Shown here piece after piece: positions 11,657-23,095 of a stretch of 64,000 nucleotides of DNA (the first letter of the stretch is position 1; each line of letters opens with the position of its first letter). The notes beneath the pieces are model-generated. The model was not told the DNA's origin. It was given only the letters and a program-made list of their open reading frames with translations, and ran no database searches. The position numbers were made by a program, and so were the translations under genes. Source of the DNA: Bugulina stolonifera (taxonomy: Eukaryota; Bryozoa; Gymnolaemata; Cheilostomatida; Bugulidae); assembly GCA_935421135.1 (NCBI GenBank), contig OW285188.1, forward strand, positions 12,873,233 to 12,937,232, in the 5' to 3' direction.

Positions 11657-14170
11657 ATGGCAACAGAAGATGGTGATCTTTCAGATTTTGATATCCACCG
11701 GATTATGGAAGCACTTGCTACACGACAATCCAAATCTGTAGCATCTTGTGCACTTAGCATCAAAATATTATTGGCTGAAATACAGCAGCAGCTGTTGGAA
11801 CTTATGGTAGATGGCAACATTGCAGATGCAGCAACTTCAAATTTAAATGATGCCACACCTGAAACTTCAGACGACTTCAGTGGTGTAAATGCTCTAGAAG
11901 AGGTAAGCTCATGTGATTATTTATCCTATTTAAATTCGCATAATGTGTTACTGGAGAAATAATCAGTTCATTGTATAGTAAATAAAGTAATTAATATAAC
12001 CATGATTATAAAATAACAACTGTGATGATGTCACGCTGTATTACATTATGTCATCTGCAGTTTGATGCTACTCTTGAAAGTGATGATGAAGAAAGTCATG
12101 ATGGTAACTGCCTCCAAGATACAGTTGTCACTGGTGCAACGGTTCCTATTACGGGATCAAGGTTAAAGCAGCCAAACCCATATCCATGTACAGATTGTAC
12201 AATGGTGTTTTCTACTAAGAAGGCATTAACACGGCATGCCACAGTTCACAATCAGATCAGCACTGAAGAAGATCCAGTCAATGCAGCAGATAGTCCCGAT
12301 GAGAAAAAATGTGATGAGTTGAAAACTGAACCAATGGATGGAGATGAGACTGACCGTAAACCAATCAGGATCAAGCTTTGTCTACCTAAAAATTCAAATA
12401 AACTAAAATGTGAGAAGTGTGGAATAGAAACACTAAGACAGCACATGCCCCGCCACATGCGCAGGCATACTGGTGTGAAACCTTTTGGCTGTGATGTATG
12501 CCATGCATCTTTTGCACGTAAAGATAAGTTGAAGGAACACATGAAGAAACATGAAGGTCAGGAAAATCCATCCCCAGCAAAGGTAAAGAAGGTGCGAGAA
12601 CCTAAAACTTTGAAGTGTAAGAAATGTGATTTTACAACTGAGGATAGAGCTGAGCTGAAAGAGCATCGTAAGATTCATCCCACAAAGATGGTTTTTAGGT
12701 AAGACTTGCTTACATTAGCCATAAATCATACAATTATGCTCATAATATTTTTGTTGCATGAAACTAATATTAAATACTTCTGATAGCTACTCAAGTAGAA
12801 TGTTTTGTTAACTATATCCTTTTTTTCTTTTTTAAACATTTAGTGATGTTTTCTGTTCTTTTTGTGTTACATTAATTCTGCATTTTCCTTCTTTTATTGT
12901 TAGATGTGATGAGTGTAACAAAGAGTTTAATTGTGCCAGCCATTTTGAGCAGCACAACATTAAACATCGCAATGAGAAGCCATACATGTGTGACATGTGC
13001 GGAGTTTCTTTCTCTAGAGAGCCCAACCTAGCGCGCCACATACGCTCCCATACTACACCAGCGCCGTATCAGTAAGTTCTATGTTTTACTCTTGCACAAG
13101 CATGTGTTTAAAAATTCATAACATTTGACAACGAGGCTAGCGCTAACTGTGTGTATATTCGATATTACGAATTCTAATGCAGAAGTAAGCAGCTGTTTGT
13201 TGAATGATGTAGGCCCTATTGATGACAGTCCTTAATCTAGGACAATCTATTCTGTGCGATAGTTGACTACTGTAATGCATGTACTACGCCACGAGTTAAT
13301 GTGTCAGTAACATTACTATTGCCATGATACATGTCGGCCCCACCAGCCCTTGAAGTTTAGCTCTAGTTCAGTTGGGCACAGCTATAATATATGATGCTGG
13401 TTTACTTACTTTTCATGGTATTGATTCATCACAAATCTTATGACAGTGGTATAGATGCTCTTTTATTCTACATATCTATAATTCTCACTCCTCTGATCTC
13501 AGCAATCCCATGCTGTTAGCTGATGTTGAAAATTCTCATCACTCTCTAATCATTCACATGCTTTGTTATTTCCTATAGTTGTAAATTCTGCAAGAAACCT
13601 TACCATCGAAACAATGAGCTGATCGTTCATGAGAGAGCCCATACAGGAGAGAAACCCTACATCTGTGAAATCTGTGGCAATGGCTACGCCTCTACCAAAT
13701 ACCTCAAGCGACACTTGTTCACTCACACCGGTCTTAAACCATTCAAGTGCGACTTATGTGATCGAGCATTCGCTCGCCCAGAAAATATGAAAGCCCACCG
13801 TAAGCTTCATGAGAAGGCATCAAATCGTCTTTCCTCTAATCATGACACGATTGCCTCCGCCTTTCGCTCAGCCAATCAGATGGATACTGGAACAGACGAT
13901 ACAGTGGACGGTATATCCTCAACTAATCACACACAGTCTGATGCTTATTCATTTCCATCAACATCCAACTTGGAAACTAATGATTCCATGGGAAATAGAA
14001 AGCCTCAGTTAAATGCAATGGACAGCAATAACACTGAAAGTGCACAGTATTCATTCCCCTCGGAGACTTCCGTCAGGCCTGCAGTGTCACTTCAAGCTCG
14101 GGAAGATTCACTAAATACGACAGCAAGTGCACCATCTATCATGGATTCATTCAAGATGTCTGATCTCTGA
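11657..14170 (+). CDS. C2H2 zinc-finger protein (nine fingers)
   Basis: Probable DNA-binding nuclear protein. Coding exons are 11657-11902, 12061-12698, 12904-13071 and 13579-14170 (TGA), with GT-AG introns and agreeing phases; total 1644 bases, 547 residues. The ATG at 11657 is the first in frame and opens an acidic, unrecognised N-terminal region of about 120 residues. Fingers begin YPCTDC, LKCEKC, FGCDVC, LKCKKC, FRCDEC, YMCDMC, YHCKFC, YICEIC and FKCDLC. The second (CEKCGIETLRQHMPRHMRRH) has an unusual spacing. Linkers HTGVKP, HTGEKP and HTGLKP are canonical, and the last fingers are the most regular. The C-terminal roughly 130 residues are Ser/Thr/Asn-rich with no domain. I cannot assign an orthologue; fingers are too common for naming. 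Two introns split fingers at the base just before the first Cys codon. Confidence 0.92.
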
Positions 14171-15489
14171 AGCTTCAAGCGGTTGTTCTTTTATACACAC
14201 AAGATCCATGAAGTCCATGATTTTATGTAGCACGATTGCTGATTTTCTGCAGGCCTCTAATTATTATTTAGTAGAATGGTGAAAATGTATTTTGATGTTT
14301 TTAGAAACTACATTAGTTACTAGCTATGGTATAATCATTATCTATGTCATATTGGTATTTCTATTCCATATAGATATTTCTAGTTCTATTTGTGCTATTA
14401 TTTATAGCTCTACAATTTGTTGTTGCACATTTACTATTTCACTCTGCATGTATAATGATAATATTATAATATTATTATACAGTATCATGCAACATAGTGT
14501 AGGCCTTTATTAGATGCTAATGCTAGAAGTTGTTGCATTAATCGCCATTGCTGTTATTATTTAAACCCTGATTTTGAAAATCTTTTTACTTAGGCTGGTG
14601 CCTATTTCAATATTTCATCCAGTTTGCTTGATTATTTCTAGATTCTAATGTATTAGGGTAAATACATTGTCTGGGTAAATACACTCTTCATATTTGATAT
14701 GAAGAAAAAAAATAATGTAATGTGTCAATAGCATCAAAGAGTGGTATTCAGAACCACTGGTTGTAATAAGTTACTAATAACAACATTTTGGTGGTAGCAA
14801 AGAGTTTTACAAGTACATGTTATTGTATTTCCTTACGAGTATATGTATTTCCTCTAACTCCTTGATGGCAAGGACTCCTACTCAAAGTGGTACAGAATAA
14901 CAATGTTATTGTACCACTTTGCTCCTACTATCCTTGCTGATGGTGATAAAATATAATGGAGTTGTTCCCTTTTGGTCAGAATATGTCCTGTGGTAGCGTG
15001 CAGCCGTCCTAGACACGTAAAAGATATGTTTTCATTCGACACTTTGGTCGTCGATTTTACCTGTACCAAAACATACCCACTTCCGGCTTGTCGCAGTTAG
15101 CAAGCTCGAAAATCAAATTGGACCAGTCAAAATGAAAATTAAACATTGTTCTGGTTTTGGTTACTGATGTTGCTTACAGGACCAGTAACACGTCTATTAT
15201 CGTGTACTGTTTTTAGTGTTACGTTTTGATATTTTTTCAATGGCAACAAATGGATGACCTACTCAAATTAACAAATTCAGTTGTAGTCCCAAATCCGGGT
15301 CTCGTCTCGGTCTGTTCTCACTACCAAAATTAAAATGCATTTGCTGTTTGATTCGCCAGTTTAAATTGCATTAATTTTTTAGCCATAGAAGAAAATGCAA
15401 AATGAGTCTTTAAGGTTTATTTAGGGTAATTTCTATGAGATGGGAGAACATCCACTATGACTTGGTGACTATATCTGCACCAATCAACC
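14171..15489. other. 3' UTR and non-coding region after zinc-finger gene
   Basis: AT-rich sequence that probably starts as the zinc-finger 3' UTR. It holds the small hairpin element at 14883-14921. No other gene is evident, and frames such as 14292-14513 are low-complexity. Confidence 0.55.
14883..14921. repeat. 39-bp hairpin element, same family as 9559-9586
   Basis: Outer arms CAAAGTGGTACA and TGTACCACTTTG are identical to those of the 9559-9586 palindrome. The inner bases (AATAACA / TGTTATT) extend the pairing. Confidence 0.85.
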
Positions 15490-17780
15490 ACGAGCCATAT
15501 ATGATACTGAAATCATAACCCCAGGCCTTAGTGATCATTCATTAATTATCACTTATCTTCGGACCCCAACCATAAATGCCTCAAACCAACCACGTACCCT
15601 CAAGTTGTACAGGAAAGCCGACAAAAAAGCGTTCCAGGAGGATATGCAAAGGACTTTAGATGCTTTAGCAGAAATGAATGACCCAGAAGAAATGTGGCAG
15701 CTCTTTACCAACAACCTGAAGCGAAGCATAGATCAACACGTTCCAACGAAGCAAGTGTAACAAAGGCACCCTTCTGTTCCAGAATGGTTCAATAAAAGAG
15801 CTGTAAAAATTAGAGAAAGAATTAGAAAATCACATAAAAAGTTGAAACTCAGCTTTGATGATTTTGATCGTGAACAGTATAGACAACTAAGGAGAAATGG
15901 CAAGAAGGAACTAGAGGAGATTCGCAAAACCTTTTATACAGACAGAATATATCGCCCACTGAAGAGAGGAAATTCAAAACCTTTCTTTAAGCTACTCAGG
16001 GCTGATAGAAACAAAAAACCAGTGCAAGTAGTTTTAAGAGACAAGGAAGATAATCTGACAGGGGATCCTGAAAAATGTGCTGAGCTGCTTAACACTTTCT
16101 TCCAGAGCCAGTTCCAGGTAGGTTACATGGCAGGAGACTTTTCCAGGGTTGACATTGATGTACAAAATTCCATTTATGTCTCAATAGAGGGTGTCGCCAA
16201 ACTGATCCGTGAGTTACCGAATGGAAAATCACCTGGACCAGATAGTCTGAGAAAACCTGACATGCTCATTGACCTGGAGGGTACTGCAAAATGTCTGACA
16301 ATGATCTACAAAAGTTCTTTGGATACTGGTAGGCTGCCTAAACAATGGAAATCAGCAAATGTAACACCAATACACAAAGGCGGTGACACTGAGTCCCCAA
16401 ACAACTTCAGACCCATATCTTTAACAAGTATTCCATGAAAAATGATGGAACACATTGTGCTGCACCATCTGAATGAAGTATTAGACAATGTACTTCATCA
16501 TCGACAACATGGTTTCAGAAGAGGGCTGTCATGCCAGACACAATTGTGTGCTACCTATCATGACCTGGCAAAGGCACCAAATGAAGGTCACACTACACAC
16601 GCCATAGTAATGGATTTCAAAAAAGCTTTCGACAAAGTACCACATTTAATGTTACTTCAAAAACTAAAACAGATACCAGGGATAAATGGATACCTTTTAA
16701 ACTGGATACATGATTTTCTCACAGACAGCATTTTCTGACAGACAGCAATCCGTTGTGCTCAAAGGAGCTAGCTCACAAAAGTGCACAGTAACCTCAGGAG
16801 TGCCACAGGGTTCCGTACTTGGACCGACTTTGTTTTTGTGCTATATTAATGACCTTCCAGACCTGCTGTCATGTAAAGTTAGCCTTTATGCTGATGACAC
16901 TCTACTTTACCAAACTGTAAATACAAATGAGAACGCAAAAATTTTCCAAAATAACATCAACACTGTACACGAGTGGTCTACAAAATGGAAAATGCCATTC
17001 AATGAAAAGAAATGCCTAGCTATAAACTTTTGAAGAGTAACACCCATACCTCAATACAAACTAGGCACTGCATGTCTTGAATGGACAGAAACCGTCAAAT
17101 ACCTAGGAGTAATAATTCAATCAGATCTTAAGTTTAATCAGCACATGCATGAGAAATGCACAAAGTCTCGTAAAATACTTGGAGGAATCAAACATTTAAT
17201 GTACCATGCTCCAAAAGAGGCCAGGCTACTGGCTTACACAAGTATATGCAGACCTATACTTGAGTATGCAGATGTAGTATGGGACCCTTCAACTAAGAAC
17301 AAGATCCATGATATAGAACTCATCCAGAACAGTGCCATACGGTTTATAGCAAACCTAAGGGGGCGTACTGACAGTGTATCAGAGGCGAGAGATCAGTTAG
17401 AGATCCGGACCCTGGAAAATAGAAGAAAAAACCATCGCCTGTGTCTACTGACCAGGATTCTTCAGAATGAAGAACAACATTCCACTCTATCCAGAGCATA
17501 TGATGATATTGTGGGTGACAGAGAGATGGTAACAATGACCACTAGAGCAGCTGCCAGAGGAGAGCCAACCTCAATATCAACCAAAAAATGCATATACCAC
17601 TCTAGTTTCCTGCCACGAACAATTCGTGAGATAAGATGAGAAACCAACTTCCAATCCTAAACAGTGATATACTGTAAATATTGCAGACCCCCTAGTCCAA
17701 AAATAGTTAAAACTAGAGGCTCCCTTATAGATTTACATGAACTTGCTGGCGGAGTCCTACCTCATCTGAGGTAAATATGT
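15490..17780 (+). pseudogene. Degraded non-LTR retrotransposon (LINE), 5'-truncated
   Basis: The sequence carries the end of an endonuclease domain (PGLSDHSLIITYL near 15520-15555) and then a reverse transcriptase. Its motifs in order are NGKSPGPD, FRPISLTSIP, HGFRRGLSCQTQL, a block with DFKKAFDKVPH, SGVPQGSVLGP, the catalytic YADDTLLYQ near 16890 and a C-terminal region with RPILEYADVVWD. This is a Jockey/CR1-like layout. It is inactive: in-frame stops lie near 15757-15759, 16436-16438, 16736-16738 and 17031-17033, and a short direct repeat near 16722-16746 shifts the frame. It ends at about 17780 in a CTCATCTGAGGTAAAT motif shared with a second copy. Upstream parts (rest of endonuclease, any ORF1) are missing. 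Confidence 0.9.
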
Positions 17781-17784
17781 CATG

Positions 17785-17967
17785 TAGCCTTTATCATTTA
17801 TGCTGATGACACTCTACTTTACCAAACTCATCAACTGTGAATGCAACTGAGGACGCAGAAATGTTTCAAAATAACATCAACACTGTACACGAGTGGTCTA
17901 CAAAATGGAAAATGCCACTCAATGAAAAGAAATGCCTAGCTATAAACTTTGGAAGAGTAACACCCAT
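17785..17967 (+). mobile_element. Second LINE copy, left fragment
   Basis: This repeats the YADD-to-CLAINFGRV part of the first LINE copy (compare 16885-17048), 5'-truncated. It stops exactly at ACCCAT, where a Gypsy element begins, and resumes at 22350. One codon difference here keeps a frame open that is closed by a stop in copy 1. Confidence 0.9.
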
Positions 17968-18100
17968 TTAGTGTTGTACTGTCGTATTTTATTCTCATTA
18001 TAACTGACTCCTAAGACATACATGCATCCTTATATATATTTCCTTACATTGGCTTTAGTGCTATAAAGCTACTAGCTACAAGGCTATTACAAACACTACA
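17968..18100 (-). repeat. Gypsy 3' LTR
   Basis: Long terminal repeat, 133 bases, at the 3' end of the minus-strand element. It matches 22217-22349 except at three positions. Confidence 0.95.
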
Positions 18101-18227
18101 TCCCTCCATGGGTTTAGATACAAAAAGATATAATATCAAAAGTACAACTTGAAGAGAAAAATTACAAAACATATATTATTATTGTAAAGCAAAATTGAAC
18201 AATGTTATTTAGAACCAAATATTCACT

Positions 18228-18605
18228 CTATGACTGCATATAAAAATTCTGAAAACGTTGAGGCACTTTCCTAACCCTAGAACTTGTCCTACGGGGAGGG
18301 GGGCTATTATGGGCACTATTATCATTTGTAGATGGACTGACATTAAGAGGGGGATCTGGAGGATTACTCACTCCCACATTTTCGCTGGAGACTGGGGATG
18401 GAACCGGAGATAAAACTGGGCATGGATCAAGGGGTGAGACAGGGGAAGAATCCGACAACTGAACCTTCTTAGCAAAAGAAACATTCCTTCTTGTTAAGGA
18501 ACCTGAAGGGCTGGCACACACTACATCAGAACCATCGAGTCCAACCACTGTGTGTTCTGTAGGGCTGAGATTGATGTCCAGTTTTCCTCTATTCTCTTGT
18601 TTCAT
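18228..18605 (-). pseudogene. Gypsy integrase C-terminal tail
   Basis: Reading frame rich in Pro/Ser that ends in a basic RVRKVPQRF motif like the tails of Gypsy integrases. It is out of frame with the upstream integrase part, so it needs a frameshift repair to be expressed. No chromodomain is visible. Confidence 0.75.
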
Positions 18606-18619
18606 TAAGACTATATCGC

Positions 18620-18970
18620 CTACCTCTTGTCTGCATACTCCTTCATACTCTTCTTGTAAATAGCATCAGAATCCTGAGCTTCCTCTTTTGTGCCCACAGC
18701 AGTGTCACCGAGCATAGGCAGCTTTGTGCGCATCTCTCGACCAAACATCAGAGTAAAAGGAGGTACTCCTGTACCAGTATGTGGTGTTGACTTGTATGCC
18801 ATAGAAAACTCTTGTAATGCCTTCTGCAAATCCTTCCCTTTGGCTTTAGCAATCTTGAGCACTTTAAGAATAGTTCTATTCATACGTTCAACTTCTCCAT
18901 TTGCTTGGGGCCACAGTGGAGTGGTAGAAATCCAATTAATGGCACACTGTTTCAAGTATTCTTGAAACAC
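18620..18970 (-). pseudogene. Gypsy integrase catalytic core, second part
   Basis: It contains the region around the third catalytic acidic residue (NGEVERMNRT) and the FTLMFGREMRT region typical of Gypsy integrases. It is separated from the first part by a frameshift caused by a 23-base tandem duplication at 18945-18990. Confidence 0.85.
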
Positions 18971-19599
18971 TGTTTCAAGTATTCTTGAAACTCGCCCCCT
19001 GCAAACTGTGGACCATTATCAGATCTTATCATTTCTGGATACCCATAGTATGAAAAAACATGCTCTAAAAACAATATAACTTTATCAGTCTTGGTACTGC
19101 GTAGAAATCCAAATTCAAAGATCCTACTAAAATAATCTACTAATACAACAACTGATCTACCATCAGGAAGAGGTCCAAGGAGATCTATACAGCAAAATTT
19201 CCATGGACTGTCTGGCATCTTGGTAGGAGAAATAGGACTCGGTGGGTTGCTGTTAGCCACTAATTGACATGAGAAGCATTGCCGACATAGTGCCTCAGCA
19301 TCGTGGTCCATTCCTGGCCACCAAACCTTCAAACGTAGTCTTTTCTTTGTTTTCACTATGCCTTGGTGACCTTCATGTGCCAGCTGTAACACTTTCTTTC
19401 GCAACTTGACAGGCACAAGAATTTTATTACCTCTCAAAATTACTCCTTCATAGCAACTCAACTCATTCTGGATAGATTTTGCAATTGCTGGACATGATTC
19501 CCAATCTCCCGATTGTAAAGCCTTCCGGATCAGACTAGCTTCATTACATACCAATGCTTCTTGCTGAATATCTGACCATGTCATGGCACATGGCACTGC
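18952..19599 (-). pseudogene. Gypsy integrase, zinc-binding domain and first catalytic residues
   Basis: This has the H2C2 zinc-binding domain (HEGHQG and CRQCFSC) and the first two acidic residues of the D,D-35-E core (CIDLLGPL and RSDNGPQF). It follows directly and in the same frame after a TAG at 19602-19600 that ends the gag-pol frame. It is closed downstream by the 23-base duplication. Confidence 0.85.
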
Positions 19600-22179
19600 C
19601 TACTCCGCAACTAAGCAAATGTATGAATCATCTGTCACCGGATCTGCATTGCTGTCTTTAGAAACACTAAGCCTGGACATTGGGTCTGCAATATTATAAC
19701 AACCTGGCTTATAATGGATATCAAAATCGAATGCCTGGAGCCTTATACTCCATCTTTCCAGTCTTGGAGTTGGTTTTGAACTAGCACTGCCAAAAATAGA
19801 CACTAGATGTTTATGATCAGTCACTAACCGGAAATGCTTGCCAAGTAAATACATCTGAAAATGCTCACATGCCCACATTAGTCCAAGAGCCTCACGTTCT
19901 ATCTGAGAATACCGATTCTTCACATCTGACAGTCGACGATGCCCAAATGCTATTATCTTTGAAACTCCATTTTGTCTCTGATATAAGACTGCACCAAGAC
20001 CTGTGGGACTAGCATCTGCTACAACAGTAGTACAACATTCTTTGTCATAGTAAGCTAACGTTTGATTAGAACTCATAAGCTTCTTTACGCCTGCAAATGC
20101 ATCCTGGTGTACGTCACTCCATGAAAAAGTTTGGGATTTCTTGGTTAAATCCCAGAGAGGAGCAGCAACCCTTGCTAAATCTGGAACATACCTCCCCACA
20201 AACTGAACTAATCCCAAAAATCCTCTTAATTCTGAGATATTTTCAGGTGCTCTAGCAGATAGGATAAACTTAACTTTAGCAGGGTCGGCAGATATGCCTT
20301 CATTTGAAATGATATGACCTAGGAACTTGATTGATGACACCCCAAAAAGACATTTGCCACCATTCAAAGTTAAGCCACTTTTCACTAGCCTTTCCATCAC
20401 ACTTATCAATCTTTCATTGTGTTCACTTGCATCTGTACCAAATACTAATATGTCGTCAGCTAAGTTTAACACTCCACTCAAGCCATTCAACACCTTTTGG
20501 ATAGTGTATTGAAATATCTCAGGAGCAGATGACACTCCCATTCCTAGACGCTTCATTCTAAACAGGCCTATATGACTGACAAAAGTTGTTATGTCTCTTG
20601 AACCAGACTCTAATTCACATTGGAAAAACCCTTGCTTCAAATCAAGTTTGGAAAATACTTTGGCACCATTCAATTCAACTAACATTTCTTGGATTGTAGG
20701 AACAGGATATCTTTCCCTGACAATCGCTTTGTTAGCCCTTCTCATGTCAACACATAGTCTAACGTCATCACCATCCTTAGGCACAACCACTAAAGGACTA
20801 ACCCATGTCGATCCTATACCCTCAACTGGTTCTACAATGTCTTCCTCAATCAACCTATGCAACACTTTCTCAACCTTAGCTCTATATGCAAAAGGCAAAC
20901 GCCTTACAGACTGGGCAATTGGTTCACAAGCACTATCAACATGCAACTTGATCTGAACTCCTTTTAGCTTCCCTACCCCTATAAAACACTCTGGGTATTT
21001 GGCCCAAACAAAACTTCCTATATCAATAATGTTGTCTACACTACCTACTGTATTCAACTTAATTAGACCTAGTTCATTAGCTGTTTCAGCACACAGAAGG
21101 TTGCAAGAATTTCCATCAAATACAAAAATTATAGCCTTCACATTATTACCATTAATAAAAATGTTAGCTGTAATCTGACCTAGTAAATTTAATGGGCTAG
21201 ACTGACCAAAAGCATACAATTGTTTTGTAGCAAGCTCTAAATTCACTCTGTTTTTGATTCTACGATAGGTATGTCTGCCAATAACGTTATTCACAGCACA
21301 GGAGTCAACAATAAACTCGGTTGATACACCTGCGACATTAACTATACATTTAGGTGTACCACCTCTAATGTTGTTTATAGTGTTATCATACCCAAAGCAA
21401 TCCAGTGCTGTTCTTTGCTCATGACTGTCTGTCTTTTCCATAGCTGTATTGGTAGCAGCTGTAAGTGTATCCTTTCCATGACTCCTACAGTACTTGGATC
21501 CTGCAAAATGTCCATTATTTCCACAAACTTTGCATTTTCTTCCTCTTGCTGGACAATTGTCATCAGAAGCTATGTGTCCTGTCCTGGTACATCTGTAGCA
21601 GATAACACCCTTCCATGATGATCTTTCTTTCCTGCCGTCTACCTTGGCTATCTCACCTTTTATCACTGGTGTGCTTTCTTCAAACAGCCTAGCAGTATTA
21701 ACTAAATTAACTGCTGCTGTCAAAGTGGTAACTGTTTGACTTTCAATGAGTTTCCTAGATAGACCTGGATTGCTGATCCCTGCTATAAACTGTTCTAGTC
21801 GATTTTCTTCTAGTTTATCACCAAACTCACATTTCATGGCAGCTCTCCTCACCCTCACCTGAAATTCAGCTATCGATTCCTCTCTAAATCTACTCACTGA
21901 TCGAAATTGAATTCTCTCTAGTTTCCTATTCCTTGGTGCTCCAAAGTGAGTCGTAAGTTGAGTCTTTAGGTCGGCTAAGTTCATGGAACTGGGTAATGCA
22001 GGTGATACTAAGCTTCTTAGTGTTTCATATTGCGCGGATGTGAGTCCCATTAATAAGACAGATACCTTACTATTATCTGCTGTCCCTGCAACTGTGAAAT
22101 AACATTCAAGGCGTTCCAAAAATGCCTCCACATCTCCATCTTCCTCTAGTCTAGGAATCAGCATTCCACCAGCTGCCAT
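19600..22179 (-). CDS. Gypsy gag-protease-RT-RNase H polyprotein frame
   Basis: One frame of about 859 codons from ATG at 22179-22177. Gag lies at about residues 1-200, followed by two CCHC knuckles (CYRCTRTGH and CKVCGNNGH). A protease follows with FIVDSCAVN, where the usual motif is D-S/T-G. Then come the RT blocks VRLCVDMRRAN, FSKLDLKQGFF and a LADD box instead of the more usual YADD/YVDD, and RNase H (VVADASPTGLGAVL). Gag and pol are fused without a shift. The frame ends at TAG, just before the integrase, which continues in the same frame. Confidence 0.9.
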   Translation of the reverse strand: MAAGGMLIPRLEEDGDVEAFLERLECYFTVAGTADNSKVSVLLMGLTSAQYETLRSLVSPALPSSMNLADLKTQLTTHFGAPRNRKLERIQFRSVSRFREESIAEFQVRVRRAAMKCEFGDKLEENRLEQFIAGISNPGLSRKLIESQTVTTLTAAVNLVNTARLFEESTPVIKGEIAKVDGRKERSSWKGVICYRCTRTGHIASDDNCPARGRKCKVCGNNGHFAGSKYCRSHGKDTLTAATNTAMEKTDSHEQRTALDCFGYDNTINNIRGGTPKCIVNVAGVSTEFIVDSCAVNNVIGRHTYRRIKNRVNLELATKQLYAFGQSSPLNLLGQITANIFINGNNVKAIIFVFDGNSCNLLCAETANELGLIKLNTVGSVDNIIDIGSFVWAKYPECFIGVGKLKGVQIKLHVDSACEPIAQSVRRLPFAYRAKVEKVLHRLIEEDIVEPVEGIGSTWVSPLVVVPKDGDDVRLCVDMRRANKAIVRERYPVPTIQEMLVELNGAKVFSKLDLKQGFFQCELESGSRDITTFVSHIGLFRMKRLGMGVSSAPEIFQYTIQKVLNGLSGVLNLADDILVFGTDASEHNERLISVMERLVKSGLTLNGGKCLFGVSSIKFLGHIISNEGISADPAKVKFILSARAPENISELRGFLGLVQFVGRYVPDLARVAAPLWDLTKKSQTFSWSDVHQDAFAGVKKLMSSNQTLAYYDKECCTTVVADASPTGLGAVLYQRQNGVSKIIAFGHRRLSDVKNRYSQIEREALGLMWACEHFQMYLLGKHFRLVTDHKHLVSIFGSASSKPTPRLERWSIRLQAFDFDIHYKPGCYNIADPMSRLSVSKDSNADPVTDDSYICLVAE

Positions 22180-22216
22180 TATAATATATCTGTTGAAAAT
22201 AATCCTCGTCGCCAAT

Positions 22217-22349
22217 TTAGTGTTGTACTGACGTATTTTATTCTCATTATAACTGACTCCTAAGACATACATGCATCCTTATATATATTTCCTTACATTA
22301 GCTTTAGTGCTATAAAGCTACTAGCTACAAAGCTATTACAAACACTACA
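22217..22349 (-). repeat. Gypsy 5' LTR
   Basis: Long terminal repeat at the 5' end of the minus-strand element, next to the putative primer-binding site. Confidence 0.95.
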
Positions 22350-23095
22350 ACCCATACCTCAATATAAACTCGGCACTGCATGTCTTGCATGGACAAAAAC
22401 TGTCAAATCCTTTCAAAAAAGTAATAATTCAATCAGATCTTAAGTTTAATCAGCACATACGTGAGAAATGCACAAAGTCTCGTAAAATACTTAGAGGAAT
22501 CAAACATTTAATGTACCATGCTCCAAAAGAGGGCAGACTACTGGCTTACACAAGTATATGCAGACCTATACTTGAGTATGCAGATGTAGTATGGGACTCT
22601 TCAACTAAGAACAAGATCCATGATATAGGCTAGAACTCATCCAGAACATTGCCATACGGTTTATAGCTAACCTAAGGGACCGTACTGACAGTGTATCATA
22701 GGCGAGAGATCAGTTAGAGATCCGGACCCTAGAAAATAGAAGAAAGAACCACCGGCTGTATCTACTGACCAGGATTCTTCAGAATGAAGAACAACATTCC
22801 ACTCTATCCAGAGCATATGATGATATTGTGGGTGACATTGAGATGGTAACAATGACCACTAGAGCAGCTGCCAGAAGAGAGCCAACCTCAATATCAGCCA
22901 AAAGGTGTATTTACCACTCCAGTTTTCTGCCACAAACAATTCGTGAGATGAGATGAGAAACCGACCTCCAATCCTAAACAGTGATATACTGTAAAAATTG
23001 CAGACCCCTAGTCCAAAAATAGTTAATACTAGAGGCTTCCTTATAGATTTAAATGAAATTGCTGGCGGAGTCCTACCTCATCTGAGGTAAATGAC
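22350..23095 (+). mobile_element. Second LINE copy, right fragment
   Basis: It continues the second LINE copy after the Gypsy insertion. It corresponds to 17043-17775 of copy 1 with point changes and frame-breaking stops, and ends with the same CTCATCTGAGGTAAAT motif. Confidence 0.92.

Larger units (their letters stand above)
17968..22349 (-). mobile_element. Ty3/Gypsy LTR retrotransposon, full-length, broken frames
   Basis: Complete element in minus orientation. LTRs are 17968-18100 and 22217-22349, each 133 bases and differing at three positions I counted. ACCCAT at 17962-17967 and 22350-22355 is the target duplication. In element orientation the LTR starts TGTAGTGTTTG. It is followed by ATTGGCGACGAGG, whose TGGCGACGAGG would serve as primer-binding site for a tRNA ending CCTCGTCGCCA. 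A purine run, GGAGGGA, precedes the 3' LTR at 18101-18107. The internal region encodes gag, protease, RT, RNase H and integrase in that order, which is the Ty3/Gypsy order. It sits inside the second LINE copy, so it is younger than that LINE. Confidence 0.95.
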
